A stretch of 64,000 bases of DNA from Nymphaea colorata (Eukaryota; Streptophyta; Magnoliopsida; Nymphaeales; Nymphaeaceae): contig NC_045150.1 of NCBI RefSeq assembly GCF_008831285.2, forward strand, positions 11,134,868-11,198,867, given 5' to 3'. Shown here in pieces: positions 43,924 through 56,610 of the stretch; the stretch's first letter is position 1; every line of letters starts with the position of its first letter. The notes under the pieces were generated by a model that saw only the letters and a list, made by a program, of their open reading frames with translations, was not told the DNA's origin and searched no databases. Made by a program: the position numbers and the translations under genes.

Positions 43924-46837
43924 TGCACAACTGTGGATGCCAGTGGGTTGGATTCAGCGAGGATTTGGGATTCAGATGTAAGCTCTACTTTTCAAAACTG
44001 AATTTGGATCCAAGAAGCTTATGATCCCAAATATAGACATAATCGGGTTGGATCTCCATAACACAAAGTGGACTTCTGCCTGAATATGGCATAAAACATA
44101 AAGGAACACAAATTTGATTAGTAATGGCACAAAGCTTTTTTACTAGCTACAGTTCAAAATCAGGTCCATAATCAGATGTGTCCAACCTTGAAAATGGTGG
44201 GGGCGATTTTTTTTTTGTAAATTTTAATTATAAAAATATGCTAAATTTTTCTTCTTCTTCTTTTTTTCACTTTTCGTTCTTAAAGAGCAACCCTCAGTCA
44301 TGGGGACCAAAGGCTTTGACCAACAAAATTATAGAGACATGGAGTACTGGAGGCAGGGGGGCCAGGTAGGGGCCGTATTTCTTCTTGGATTTTAAAAAAA
44401 TAAATAAAGTTATTTTTAAATTTCATATATTTTAGTTTATCCTGTATACAATAAAATAAAATAAATATATTTCTGGTTCTGTAAAAATTTAGAAACTATA
44501 GTTTGGTTCCTACACCTCGCTTCATCTTTGAGATCTCTCAGCAACCCTCTACGTAAGGGTTAAAAAGAACTTTATGCCCTTTCTTCTATAGTTTTCACCA
44601 ATTAAAAAAAAAAGGAGCCTTGAAGTCTTTACTTTTAGCCAAACAGAATAGAAACAAAGACGGTACAAGAATTATCACTTACTACCACAAGAAGTAAAAT
44701 TGCGTCAAAGAAAACAAGCAGCTCACACTGTAAAAGTCGTCACCTTCTTTTATAATGCGGCCATGAAAAAAATCATGGCCTTTCATTACACAGCAGAAAG
44801 TTTCCGTTAGATTGTTCCCTTTGTGTGCATACTTTGTGGTGTGTCATATAAGGTTCCCAATTGGCAGCTTGCTTTTTAATTATAACTATAGAATGTTTGA
44901 TCCACAAATCAGATTTCAAGAATCTTTTAAAATTTTATAGATTTCAGCACTGGAGCATATTCATATGTCACTGGACGTGTAAAATATTTATATGTATCTT
45001 AGAAAGTTTTCCTAGAAATTGAGAATGATTATTAAAAGGGGAATGATCCTGAAAATATGTAATCAATAATGTTTGGTCTATAGTAAATAAAATTATTCTC
45101 CTATCACCGTCTTTGTGACTGCTGGATGCTTTGGATTAAATTCATTTCGCAACTGTTTTTTCTTGCATTAGTTTGTATGAATACCTTTGTCTATCATAAA
45201 GAAAGTGATGTTCTCGTCACTTTCTCTTTCTTACTGGAGGATATTATGGATTAAATTCATATCACAACTGCCTTTTCTTGTTTTAGTTTATACGATTACC
45301 ATTGCTCTATTCTAATAAAAGTGATGCTCTTGTCGCCGTGTTTTCCTTACTGATTGATGGTTTGGATTAAATTCATTTCACAATTCTGCTTTTTGGTTGA
45401 GTTTATATGAATACCCTGAAGAGGTTGAAACTCCTTACTTTTTTCCTCGTACTCGGTTTTCGGTGGAGAGCAGTACACATGTCAACTAAAGTGTCACCCA
45501 TCTATCTTTTGCTGTCTCCAACAATTGCAGCCATAATAAATGAACTAACAGTAAACTTTCATTGGCCCATCACCCTGAACAACTACGCTACACAGCTTGG
45601 GGCTTTCTTGATATGTGGGGACAGATTGAATTGCAAATGGTCAATTTTGTATAGGTTTTTTCAAACGGACATCAAATGCAATTTAGGTACTCTACATTGT
45701 GAAATCAAATTTAAATTTTGCTAATCAGGTTTTGTTGAAAAAGAAGAAATACTCTAGCTATAGGCCACATATTAGACAAATAAGAGACCATAAGGACTCA
45801 CTGATCTCTCAACAATTTGCTTTACGTTCTCATTCTGAGGCACTCAATAATACCCATCATGTATATTATATTCTCACTATAGCGATAATTTCTCTTACAA
45901 CACTATGACATATTTGTTAAATTATTGGTATTTGATTTTTTTAATGTTTTAAAGCAAGAAAAATGGTTAATGCTGAGACACCATTGAAAATTTAAAACAA
46001 ATAATTTCTTAAAAAAATGAATGACTGTCTTTAAAAAAAAGGGGGGCCACCATCGATGGACTTTAGGGAGTCAAAATCAGAAAGTTTACACACTTATCAT
46101 GAAAGTATCCAAAGTGAAGCTTTTCTTTCTTATTTTGTTCTAACTTCTACAACATGAAATTAAAAAAAAAAGCCCAGTTGAAAGGAAATTGGTCAAAAGA
46201 CTAGTAACAAAACCTAACCCTGAGTACATAATTGGTCTGAGCCAACTTTGCATGGCTAGTGCCACTTGATCACTCCCTGTTGCTATTGTTAGAGAGACCT
46301 TTCACATCCCATTCTGAGCTCATAGTTCTGCCAAACAGAGTTTGTTGGAATAAAACAGCTCAACTGGATTAGTATGAGTCCTGGACATCATCAGCTTTGT
46401 CTCTTCATAATAGCGACGGCCAGCCTTAAGTTTGGCAAGGTCGATGGCATTCCCTCATGGCACGAACAAGTTGTACTTCTAGTCAATGGTCAGATCACGC
46501 AACTTGGATGGAATTGGATTTGGAAAAAAAAAATCATGCATCCAAATTACAAAATACAATGAGAAATCCGACAAATGTGAGAAAGAGGAAGTGTAGGTGA
46601 TGTAGAAGTTTGTGGATTGGGAATTTTTCAAGATTTATTTAACACCAATCATGGACCTTGGCAGCCTGTAGAGCACTACCTTCCTCTTCCTTCTCTTTCC
46701 ATTTTCATAGAGTGAACAACAAGCCAATTTATTTCATTTTTAAACATTTCTCTCCTTTTTTTTTCTCGATGCTAACCTTGTTTGCAACTCACTTATCCAT
46801 TTTCCCCATATTATTATTAATGAAAAAGCAAGTGATA
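43924..46837. other. Intergenic DNA with a ~116-bp tandem repeat
   Basis: About 45105-45420 holds nearly three copies of a ~116-bp unit beginning 'ggattaaattcat' (45132, 45248, 45364). The 105-codon frame at 45407-45724 begins in the last copy and has no recognisable domain. A degenerate AT-rich repeat element may lie at 44345-44540. Nothing else is supported. Confidence 0.45.
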
Positions 46838-47590
46838 CTGTTTTTGATTTCATATCCATTTCATCTCAAGTTAATGAAATTATGAGTACCTCATGTTAGA
46901 ACAACATCACAATCAATAAGAGAAGAAGAACTAATAAGAAACTAGACTGACATAGAAAATATATCTCTAGCAAGAAATTCTTGCTTGTGGGTAAGAACTG
47001 CCTCCACTGTAGCTTGCATGTGACTGTGTAATTTCATAAGATCATCTTGCTTGAGTAGTTGTTCTAGAATACCCTATCCCCAATACTCATACCAAATTTT
47101 CACCTTCTTATTGTTACCCAAACACCGCTAGGTTTTCCATAATAATGAGAAATGAGCTTTTGAAACATCTAATTTGAGAAGAGGAGAGAGAAGGTCCCCT
47201 TGTCATCAACCTCTATGGCTACAAAAAGTGGTTCCCTCCCTTCTTAAAGGCAACAACAAAGAAAGCAGTAGAAACACAAGTCATATTTTTCCTCACAAAA
47301 TCACAAATAAAAAAGCCCAAAGTGCAGAAAGACAATCTCACTTTGTCATAAGCTTTTGAAACATCTAATTTGAGAAGAAAAAATTGTTCTATATGCCCTT
47401 ATCCAAGCTGTTGACCACTTCAAGAGCAAGATACATGGATGGTGAATAAATCTACTGGGGAGATCAGAAGTACAACTAGTTTATAGATCACATTGCATAA
47501 TGATATAAGTCAAGACTTTTATAAATCGATAATGATATAGAATTAAGAATCAATATCATATGGGCCTTACAAGCTTGTTTGTGAGAAGAA
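46838..47590 (-). pseudogene. Second LINE RT fragment
   Basis: Clear nucleotide similarity to the LINE at 35.87-37.14 kb: 'ccatttcatctcaagt.aatgaaatt' (46857 and 35886), 'acccaaacaccgcta' (47117 and 35955), and a long match of 47210-47460 with 36715-36995 that includes the KLDxxKAY-encoding part. This copy has lost most of the region between those blocks and is interrupted by stops. It extends slightly further 5' than the first copy. Confidence 0.7.
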
Positions 47591-48264
47591 ATTTCTCACC
47601 ACCAGAGCCATATTGTTTGCATCCGAAAATTTCTTTTGGTGCACTAGTGAGAATTTGTTTTGCAAACTAAAAGGGGTCCACCAGCCATTGGAAAAGAAAG
47701 TTTGATAATTTTTGTTTGATAAAATGGTAAGAGAAATGTTTTAGAAGAAATAGTATTAACTAATGAATCATTTGATTTGTAATAATCATTTAAAGTAAAA
47801 AAATTGTGTCAATTTTTTAAGGAAGAGTTTTGATAAAATTTTATAAAAATGCTTTAATGAAATGATCATTTCTAAAGTAAAGAAAGTTAATAGATACCTT
47901 TTGAAACACAAGTTAACCTCAGGTTTTAGCCTAACTCTATTAACAAATTATTAAGGCTCGATCATGTTTTGCTTTGGTTTCCTAAAGGAGTGGTTGTGGG
48001 TATCTGTGAATCTTATGAATGCATGGTGAATATAAAAGTTAAATTAAAAGAGAAAGAATTCTCTATGCTTGAAAGAAAATTAGATAAGTTATTCATACCA
48101 TAACATGCATATTAAAAAAGAAAGGTTTTCAAAAATGAGTTGTATGCCATCCAAGTGTACTCCGAATGATAAGGATCATGGGTATTGCACCTTAATATTG
48201 GCCTTGGTGAAGTCAAATGATTTTGGGCCAAGCAAAATGGGAGCTTTTTTTGTTTAATATATAA

Positions 48265-48320
<56 letters not shown>

Positions 48321-50464
48321 AAAGGGAGAGAAGTCTAAAAGGAGGGGAGAAAAGATGGGTGGGGGCGGAGACAAGAACCAGTCCAGTTGACCTCATAATG
48401 GAACCCATAATCTCAAAATCAACATTGTTCCTCAATACCATTAGGATAGCACCCTCCAAGAATCAAACTGAAGACACGGCTGTAACACGCTGCCTAACCC
48501 AACCATTGTCCTACCCATCATTTGTTTAAAAGGGGTGGAGAGAGAGAGAAAGAGACGGGCTTAAGAAAGAAAAATGAAAAAAGAGAGATTAAAAGAGAGG
48601 TAAAAGAAAAAGAGAGAAAGAAAGAGATTTAAAAAAGGGAGAGAGGGAACTGAAGAGAGAGGGAGAGAGAGAAAAGAAAAATTTTAGAGAGAGAGATCTA
48701 AAAAGAGAGAAATCAGAGAGAGAGAGAGAAATAGAAAGATTAAAAGAGAGATTTTGTGTTTTTAAATTCTCTTTCCTGGATGGAAACAAGGATTAGCGAG
48801 TTTGGAAAATAATTTAAATATTATAACAACTTCATTACATACGTTGTGGGTCAGAGAGAAACTAAAGCTCATAAAGAAAGAGTCTAAGCAAAGTCTCCAA
48901 AGCCTTTAATTTCAAGTGTTTGAAATGCTTTTGAAACTATCAAAAAAATCTTTGTATGCACGTGTAAATAGTAAGGAAGACATCCTATGTAATCTTGGCA
49001 ATTACGAAAAGATGTCCCATCATTAGGTAGATGAAGGAAGCTCCTCCCCGAATCCTCTTGTACTCAAATTCCATCGAAGGAGCATTTCTGAAGGAAAATC
49101 ACTCTTTTGGGATTGCTAATATAATGACAAATAAATGGTTTATCAAGAGAAGAAGGATTCAAAGGTGGCTAAAGTAGTGGTCTAAAACTAATAGTAAGGT
49201 ATGCATTAATCTTGAATCTGACCAGATAAAAGGTACCGATCTTGAATCTGACTTCCTCCCTTGATAATGAATGAGCATGTAAGCTTTTGTTGGCCACACT
49301 GGTATAAAACAGAAGGTATATGGATTTTTGATGAACGACAAAGCTATGTGATAGATTCAATAGGATTTTTGGTGGAGCTTTCTTAATGTGGTTCAGTACC
49401 AAAGACTCTAAACAATTTGTTAATGAGAAAAAGAAAAAAAATAAATTGCAGTAACACATGAATGTTAAAGGATTGGATTCAAATAAAATCTTATGTTACC
49501 ATCTCAAATTTATCGGATATTCATAATTCCTATTCGAATTTGGATTTAAATACAAAGGAAGAAAAATCCATGCCATATCCACATTGAAATTTGATTTAAA
49601 TTCACAATTCAAACATGATTTTAGATTTACATCCACACCTGAATCCAACTTTTAAATACAAGAGCCAAAACCACATTACGATATGTTAAGAATGTACAGA
49701 TATTCAAAACGTATAAATTGGGTATATGATAATTCATTTGAAATTGAATTCAAAAGGAAACCTGAATCGGACTATGATGGGATATTTAGTGAAAACTGAA
49801 CCCAAATTCGAATCCAATCAAAAGTCATTTCTTAAATATAAATCCTATTCAATTTTTTTAATTAAAGTGTCACTTTTTCTTTTTTCATATCAACTAACTT
49901 TTTCAGAGTAGTGATTGTGCGTTCAAATTCATTACTTCAAAATAGATGTGAATACATGCATGAGGTTGCTTCTAGAGAATTCTTACTACAACAAAAATAC
50001 AAAAAATCAATAATTAGTTATTACAGTTTTAACAAATTGTTGTATGAATGATTATGTTATGATTTGAAGGGAAACAAATAAACTGATATGAGATGTTGCA
50101 CCAATACAGATAGATGAATTCTCCTGAACAAATACTGCACCCGTTAACACGAAGCTAAGCAGAGATATATAGTGGAGAATCATCAGGCCAACCTCCAAAT
50201 AACTGAATCATCCAACCACCACCTTTGACATTTCATAATGAAAAAATAAATGCAAAAGATCAAAACTGAAGTGGCTGAACTTGGTAATGGTAAAGAAACA
50301 AAAATATTTGTTGACAAGTTTCCGAATGCTCCAGCGTTTGACACAAGCAGTGGGCAATCACCTCCCCTACCTGAAAAATAAAAAGAAAAAAAGAAGCAAA
50401 AAGAGAAAGTTGGGTTGGGGAGAGGAAGAGGAGGAATCATTGCCAACCTTGAGGGACTCGAGCA
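47591..50464. other. Intergenic DNA, purine-rich repeats
   Basis: A (GA)n microsatellite covers about 48266-48318 and a degenerate GA-rich tract covers 48538-48760. The frames read across them are low-complexity serine/leucine strings and are not genes. An AT-rich stretch with 'aatc(c)aaat' motifs lies at 49440-49920. Confidence 0.55.
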
Positions 50465-50844
50465 TAGGCATGGGCCTGCATGATCAGACCCGGCCCGGCC
50501 CGGTAACTTTGCGGACCGGGTATCAAACAGTACATGCAGCCCGTCGCGGGCCCGGTAAGCCCAACAATTTTTTTATTTTTAATTTTTAAATAAATTTTGA
50601 AGTCTGTTTCCTTTGTAAAGGTTTCAAACTTTAAAAAAATGAAAGTTCACTTTAGTCTTCGTTTTCTTCCCTCGCCGTCGGCATTTCACCAGGCTGCATC
50701 GCCATCATTGCACTGCCTGACACACGTGCCTACCATGCCATCACAAATTCGTTGCCTCTTGTTCCAAATCCAAACCATTTGTCGCCGCCCTACTACTGCT
50801 CGGCTTGAGGACTCATCGATTCCATTGTCACCAGTCTCCCCACT

Positions 50845-50891
<47 letters not shown>

Positions 50892-51229
50892 GTTGTTCTC
50901 CATTGGAATGAATCCGACGTGAATGATTGTTCTCCATTTGGCTGAATCAGGTGACATTCGTAAGATGGGGAAGGCAGGACGGTGGTTGAAGAGCATGTTG
51001 GGTTTGGCCGGTCCAATCGGAGCATGAAGCAGTGGAGGAAAGGTGCAGGAGGAAGTGGCAGTCTAGCAGAAGTGGGCCAGGCCTCATGCATTCTTATCAT
51101 GGCCCGGTACTGGGTCTGGCCTGACCCATTAATAGTTGGGCCGGGTAGCGGGCTGGCCGGGTCCAAGCCCTGGTTGTTAACAGCACAAAATTGTCGGGTC
51201 GGTCTGGCATAGCCAGATGCCCAGGCCTA
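50465..51229. mobile_element. hAT-like nonautonomous element, 765 bp
   Basis: The ends TAGGCATGGGCC and (inverted) TAGGCCTGGGCATC are flanked by CTCGAGCA and GTCCAGCA, an 8-bp duplication with two changes. The subterminal parts are rich in GGCCCGG repeats (near 50490-50560 and 51100-51160). A (TG)n tract is at 50848-50887. No transposase is encoded. Confidence 0.65.
50848..50887. repeat. (TG)n microsatellite
   Basis: About 20 uninterrupted TG units within the hAT-like element; two 'gaatg(g/a)ttgttctccatt' copies follow directly. Confidence 0.95.
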
Positions 51230-51309
51230 GTCCAGCATGCATCTAGTGTTTCTCTTTTTATTTAAAAAACAAGAATGTGGGCCCCTATGTGGGTGGCTGG
51301 GTCTTTGTG

Positions 51310-51311
<2 letters not shown>

Positions 51312-51358
<47 letters not shown>
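51312..51358. repeat. (AT)n microsatellite
   Basis: About 23 AT units; a shorter (CA)(TA) tract lies near 51521-51550. Confidence 0.95.
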
Positions 51359-51360
<2 letters not shown>

Positions 51361-52479
51361 CTAATAATAGATGACAAAAGTGCCTTATCACTTTTTTATC
51401 TATGTTGTTCTCCCAACCACCGTCATGAAAATGATCAATTTCTATTCAGCTGGAGGCCGCAAAACCAGTTTTCTCTGCAATCTAAACTTATAGACATGAT
51501 TTTAAATTTGGTAAGAAACAAACACACACACACACATATATATATATATTAAGTTAGTCATATTTTGGATGTTAATAATGTTTTTAATAATCTAAAAATG
51601 AATGGCTCTTTTAACATCAAAATTTTGAACATTGTAGAAAAGAACAATTTTTTTATGAAAATAACTTGAACCAAAACATGATTTTTATAAATTTAGTATT
51701 AATTATATACATATTAGGAGGTTCACATTTTATTTAAAATATCTTTTAATATAAATTTGAGAGCTATGGCTTAACATTATGCGAATCTTAACATTACGAG
51801 AAAGGTTATGATATGGCTGTTGGATTCAATATGTATTTTCGCAACCGAGTCCAATATGAACTTTATGCTAAATAAATTTGGATTGCAGATCATATATGTA
51901 AAATATTTTTGCATAATAAAATCAATGAAATAAAAGATTAACAAGAAATCTGACAAGTCCGAAAGGGTGAACTATAGGGGATGTTGAAGGCTTGGCTTTG
52001 GGGATTTTTCAAACAGATTTATTTAGGAGCAAGTAAATTAAGAAATTGAATTTTTTCTTTAACACAACCTATAAAAAAATGTGCCGATGAGTATTTTTCT
52101 CATGTATTCTAGTATTATAACAGATCACGCCACGATTGATGGGAATTAAAGTTAATGTGAATGAACAAAATATAATGAATTGGAGAGAGAAAAGAAGCAG
52201 CAATATGAACGTAGCTAGTCTGGAAGAGAAGAAGAATACAGTGTAAGGAATTGACGAAACAGCATGAAAGGACTGAAGCCAATCAGTAACAACTGACAGA
52301 TTGAGGGCTGAATTTCTTGAGCCGTCAAGGGCCGAATTTCTTTCGTTACTTGATTACTTCAGCAATCTACCACTCGCAAGAGGATAATGTGGTGGTGGTG
52401 GTGATCAAACGGACCCACCTGCTCAATTTGAATTTTATGTGCAGTTTTTTGCCTATTTTCTTCACATCCTTCTGAAAAT
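51359..52479. other. Intergenic DNA upstream of the NBS-LRR pseudogene
   Basis: AT-rich, without a recognisable gene. It should hold the former promoter of the resistance gene; no clear TATA box or start codon could be linked to it. Confidence 0.4.
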
Positions 52480-55400
52480 TGCTTCTCTTCCTCTGCCCTT
52501 CAATCTACCAAGAAACTGGGAGTGGGGTTGCAGGAGCTGGGGGAGGTAATAGATGCGCTTGTGCAAACAGCCATTTCTACTGCAACCAATTTGTTGAAAG
52601 AGATGTAAGACTACATCTTGAATGCCAAAGACGATCTGAAGAAGCTCCAAAGGATCCTGAAAATCTTCCAAAAGGCCATCAAAGATGCTGATCGAGTCCT
52701 TTTTCAAGAAGGAGTGCGACAGAGAACTAGAGCTTGAGCTCAAGGATGTTGTTTATGATGCCGAGGACATCATCAAAGGATATTGTAGCAAATTTGAGGC
52801 CAGCAAGAGGGATCAGGTACGGAAGTGATCATTGACCACAGCACTCTCTTCCTATTACGAAGATGTTTCTTTTCGTTACCAACTTGGTAACAAAATCAAG
52901 AAAATCAATGAAAGGCTTGATAAAATAAAGAAAGATTGGGACATGGTGGATAGGCTCAAAACAACACCAAAAGGGGGTGGTAAGGACCCTGTTCAATGTG
53001 AACATGTCAAACCCAAAGAGGCAACACATCACATAGGTATACAACTGCCCATAGGCAGGGGGAATGATAAAAAGGTGTTAGTAGAAATGCTCGTCAAATG
53101 ACTTTTGTAGTAAGACTGCAAAGGGTGGTGCTTCTATTATCTCCATTGTTGGAAAGGGAGGGATCAGTAAAATGATTCTCGCAAACACGGTATTTAATGA
53201 AGTTGAACAACAGTTCATGGAACACAGGTGGTGGGTTTGTGTTTCGTAAAGGCCAAACCATAAGGATTTGGTGCGGCAGATACTAAGGGAAGTGTGCAAG
53301 AGTTCTGCAGAAAACACTAATTGTTCCTTGACTGACTTATGCAAACAATTTCTGAACGAGCTCTCAAAGTAAAAAATTTTGTTGGTCCTAGATGATGTAT
53401 GGGAAGTAAAATGGTGGGAGGAAGAGATAGGGGGAACATTGATGGTGGGTGCAATGGGGACAAAAATTTTGATTACCAGTAGAAAGAAATATGTGTCGGA
53501 GGGGATGGGTGCTTTTTATATGTATGAATTACAAGAATTTAGTTTCCACCAAAGTTGGTACTTGTTTGTGAAGGAGGTTTTAGGAGAAGGCCAAACAGAA
53601 GAAGATTCGGTGATGCATAAGATCAAATTTGTTGGAGATGGAATAGTAAAGAAGTGTGGTGGGTTGCCACTTGTTATTAAGATGGTGGGGTCCATGATGC
53701 ACACCAAGAAAATGAGTAGGGAGGACTGGAAGTCCCTCGTGGATAGTAAGATATGGGAATGGAAGACTCCTGCAGCCTCATCATCGTCCACTGAAATAGG
53801 TGGCGATATTCTTCCTGTTCTCAGGCTGAGCTACGATAACTTGGCATATTATTTGAAGAGTTGTTTTGTGTATTGCTGCATTTATCCAAAGGATTATGAG
53901 ATTGAAAGGGAGACATTGACCATGCAATGGGTGGCACATGGATTGATTGAGGAAGGCATAGATGTTGAAGCGACAGCAAACCATTACATTGAAGATTGGA
54001 TAAGGCAGTGTTTGATTGAAGAAATTGATTTGAAGAGCATCAAATTGCGTCACATTTTGCATGACCTTGCCTTATATATAGGTGGAAGGGAATATGGCCA
54101 TGCCTCTACTACTGAGCACACCCGCCATCTGTCATTACTTGGTGTACATGATGCAGAGGCACACAAGCATAATACCTTGGAAACAGCAAATAAGGTGTGC
54201 ACATTGTTGGCTTATTTCAATTCTTACTTGCAGGTTTATATTGAACACTTGACCAATTTCAAGTGGTTCAGGGTGTTGTCATTGAGGGGATGCGAATTCG
54301 ATGAGCTGCCAAAGTCCATTGAATATCTTTCACTTATTAATATCTCGATCTAAGCAATTCTAAAGTGAGACGGTTGCCCAGTTCAATCTGCCAACTCTGT
54401 AACTTGCAAACATTGGATTTAAATTATAGTAAAATTGAAGAGTTCCACAAGGAAATGGGCGAACTCTACAACTTGAGGTGTCTTGGGCTGAAATGGACAT
54501 CAGAATTGAAATTTATAGCGGAAGGCTTGGGGAAGCTTACCAATTTACGGATGACAAAGGGGACACAAGGGTTGGAGGGGACAAGAAAAGCAATTGATTG
54601 TGCAAGAAATGCACAATTGCTTAAGGAGAAGCGTGGCATAATTAGTTTGGAATTCTACTTTGGAATTACTGGAGGTGTTTCTGAGCAAAGTGGTACTTCT
54701 GAACAGAGTAATGAGAAACAGGGTGGGGCTTCTGAACAGAGTGGTGCGCTGGAGGCATTGGAACCTCCACTTGGGATGGAGTGCTTGGAGATAGGTGATT
54801 ATAAGGGAAAGATGCCAGCTTGGCATTTGAATACTGAGTATACCAAGCTACATTTGCTAAAGCTAGAAAGATGCCATTTTTGAGAAAAACTAATAAGCAT
54901 TACCCCGGTTGAAAGTTCTAAATGTCATCAATTGCCCAGCACTATGTGAAATAGCTAGCATGCCTGCCTTGGAGTCGTGGAAGGTGGAGGAATGGTGCAG
55001 CCTAGAGCAATTACCTCATCACATGCCTGCTTTCAAGTCGTTGAAGGTGGAGGAATGCTGCAGCCTAGACCAATTACCTCATCGACCTAATAGCTTGAAG
55101 GCTGTTGTTAACGTTCCTTTACTTGAGGAGTTGATGGTGGAAGGTTTGCTCAACTGGGAAGGGTGGCCAGCAGATGGATTAGAGGAAACAACATTGACTT
55201 CTATGCTAAGGTTAAGAGAGGTGAATTTTATGAATTGTCCAAAGATGCAGACAGAAGGCTTGCTTGATGCTCTATTTGAGCTGGTGGGGCAGGACGGTCA
55301 AGTGACTCAGCTCCAAAGTTTGTCAGTATGTTGTTGCCTAAGTGCGAGATTGGGATGGAAATTCCTTGAGCAACTGCCAAACCTCATTGAGTTAAGGTTG

Positions 55401-55850
55401 GATCCAGACTCGGCAGTACTACTGCCATCGCCATTGCCATCGGAGGTATCAACATTTCTACCCTCCCTCAAGTCTCTGTCTTTGAGTGACACGAATGTTG
55501 ATGAGGTCTAATTGGGAAGGGTGCCTCAGTGGTTGTGGGGTCTCTCCCAACTGGAGACATTGTACCTAAACTATTTCTATGAGGACATCAGCTTGGAAGG
55601 CCACTGGCAATGCCTCCCAAAACTGAGATACCTATAGCTTCAATACTTCCACAAACTGAAGTCTCTGGTGGACATTACTACCCACCAAAATGAAAATGAT
55701 GCAGTAGCAACAACATGTCCCACGGATGCAAACGAACAGATCACCTGCCTCACAAAGCTTGAAAAGTTGGTAATTTACTTTTGTCCAGCACTCCATCTGC
55801 CGCAGGAACTCAGAGACCATCTTGGGGAAAGGTTATCCATCCTAGGCTAA
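52480..55850 (+). pseudogene. CC-NBS-LRR resistance gene pseudogene
   Basis: Order on the plus strand: coiled-coil N-terminus with the EDVID-like DAEDII (52.76 kb), linker (52.83-53.1 kb), P-loop as GKGGISKM (53151-53176; consensus GMGGIGKT), kinase-2 ILLVLDDVW (53.38 kb), RNBS-B KILITSRKK, GLPL as CGGLPLVIK (53.66 kb), RNBS-D CFVYCCIYPKDYE (53.86 kb), an MHD-like ILHDL (54.06 kb), then LRRs to 55.85 kb. Such proteins sense pathogen effectors in the cytosol. Breaks: TAA 52606, frame shift near 52720, TGA 52826, shift near 53100, TAA 53247 and 53370, shift near 54350, and stops at about 54881, 55509 and 55635. No in-frame start was found. The longest open piece is 53379-54353 (324 codons). A 63-bp LRR duplication lies at 54960-55085 and a SEQSG-rich insert at 54670-54750. 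Confidence 0.9.
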
Positions 55851-56610
55851 AGTGGTTGAGGTGCTGTTATATCATGTTACGGAACCTTTTCTGTTTCGTA
55901 GGCTGAAGCCTTCAGTATTTACATATGTCCTGCACTTGATCTGCCGCAGGAGTAAGATGCCATCTTGGAGGAAAGGTAACAATTATCCGATATGTTTTAA
56001 TATTTAAAATCGGTGACAGATTGTAACTATATTTTTTTTTGGGTCAAGTATGAATCTTTTGCATTTCGTCGGCTCTTTTTCTCTCCCTTGTTTGATTTAG
56101 GTCTTGTACATTTTTTATGTCTTGTTTTCCAACTGCAAAAGTAGAGTGAATATATAAAAATCAATAGATTGCAACTGCTTTCAGCAAACATGACAGAAGT
56201 CAATATTACTTGGTCATGTTGGTGTGATTTCACTGAGAACATCAGCTTGGGAGGCCACAGGAAATGCCTCCCAAAACTGAGAAAGCCAGTTCTTTTTTAC
56301 TTCCCCAATGTCAAGTCTTCTGGTTGGCGCAGCAAATAGTGTTACTCCTCAACAAAATGATGCTGTAGCAACCACATTTCTCACGGATAAACAGGAACAG
56401 ATCGCCTTCTTCTAGAAGCTTCAATGGTTGAGCAGCTAAGAGACCATCTTGGAGAAAGGTTTATAATTACTAAAATGTTTTAGTGTGTAAAAAATCGGTA
56501 ACAGATTGAAACTATTTTTTTTTTAAACGTGAATCCTTTTTGCTTTTTGTCGGCTCTCTTCTTTCCTTCCCTTGCTTGTTTTAGGACTTGCAAAATTTTT
56601 ATGCCATGTT
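55575..56610 (+). repeat. Tandem duplication of the NBS-LRR 3' end
   Basis: The last LRR and 3' flank (about 55575-56120) reappear at about 56228-56610. Shared blocks are 'gaggacatcagcttgg.aggccac', 'caatgcctcccaaaactgag', 'aaaatgatgc.gtagcaac', 'gagaccatcttgg.gaaaggt', 'aaatcggt.acagattg.aacta' and 'gtcggctct'. Neither copy is open. Confidence 0.7.

Noticed and set aside
45407-45724. 105-codon plus-strand frame
   Set aside because: It begins inside a tandem repeat and has no domain or splice context.
48112-48789. Serine/leucine-rich frames on the minus strand
   Set aside because: They are translations of GA microsatellite and purine-rich tracts.
52480-53380. Stop codon reassignment to explain in-frame TAA/TGA in the NBS-LRR
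   Set aside because: There are also frame shifts, a degraded P-loop and no start codon, and other genes in the window use normal stops. Pseudogene decay is the simple reading.
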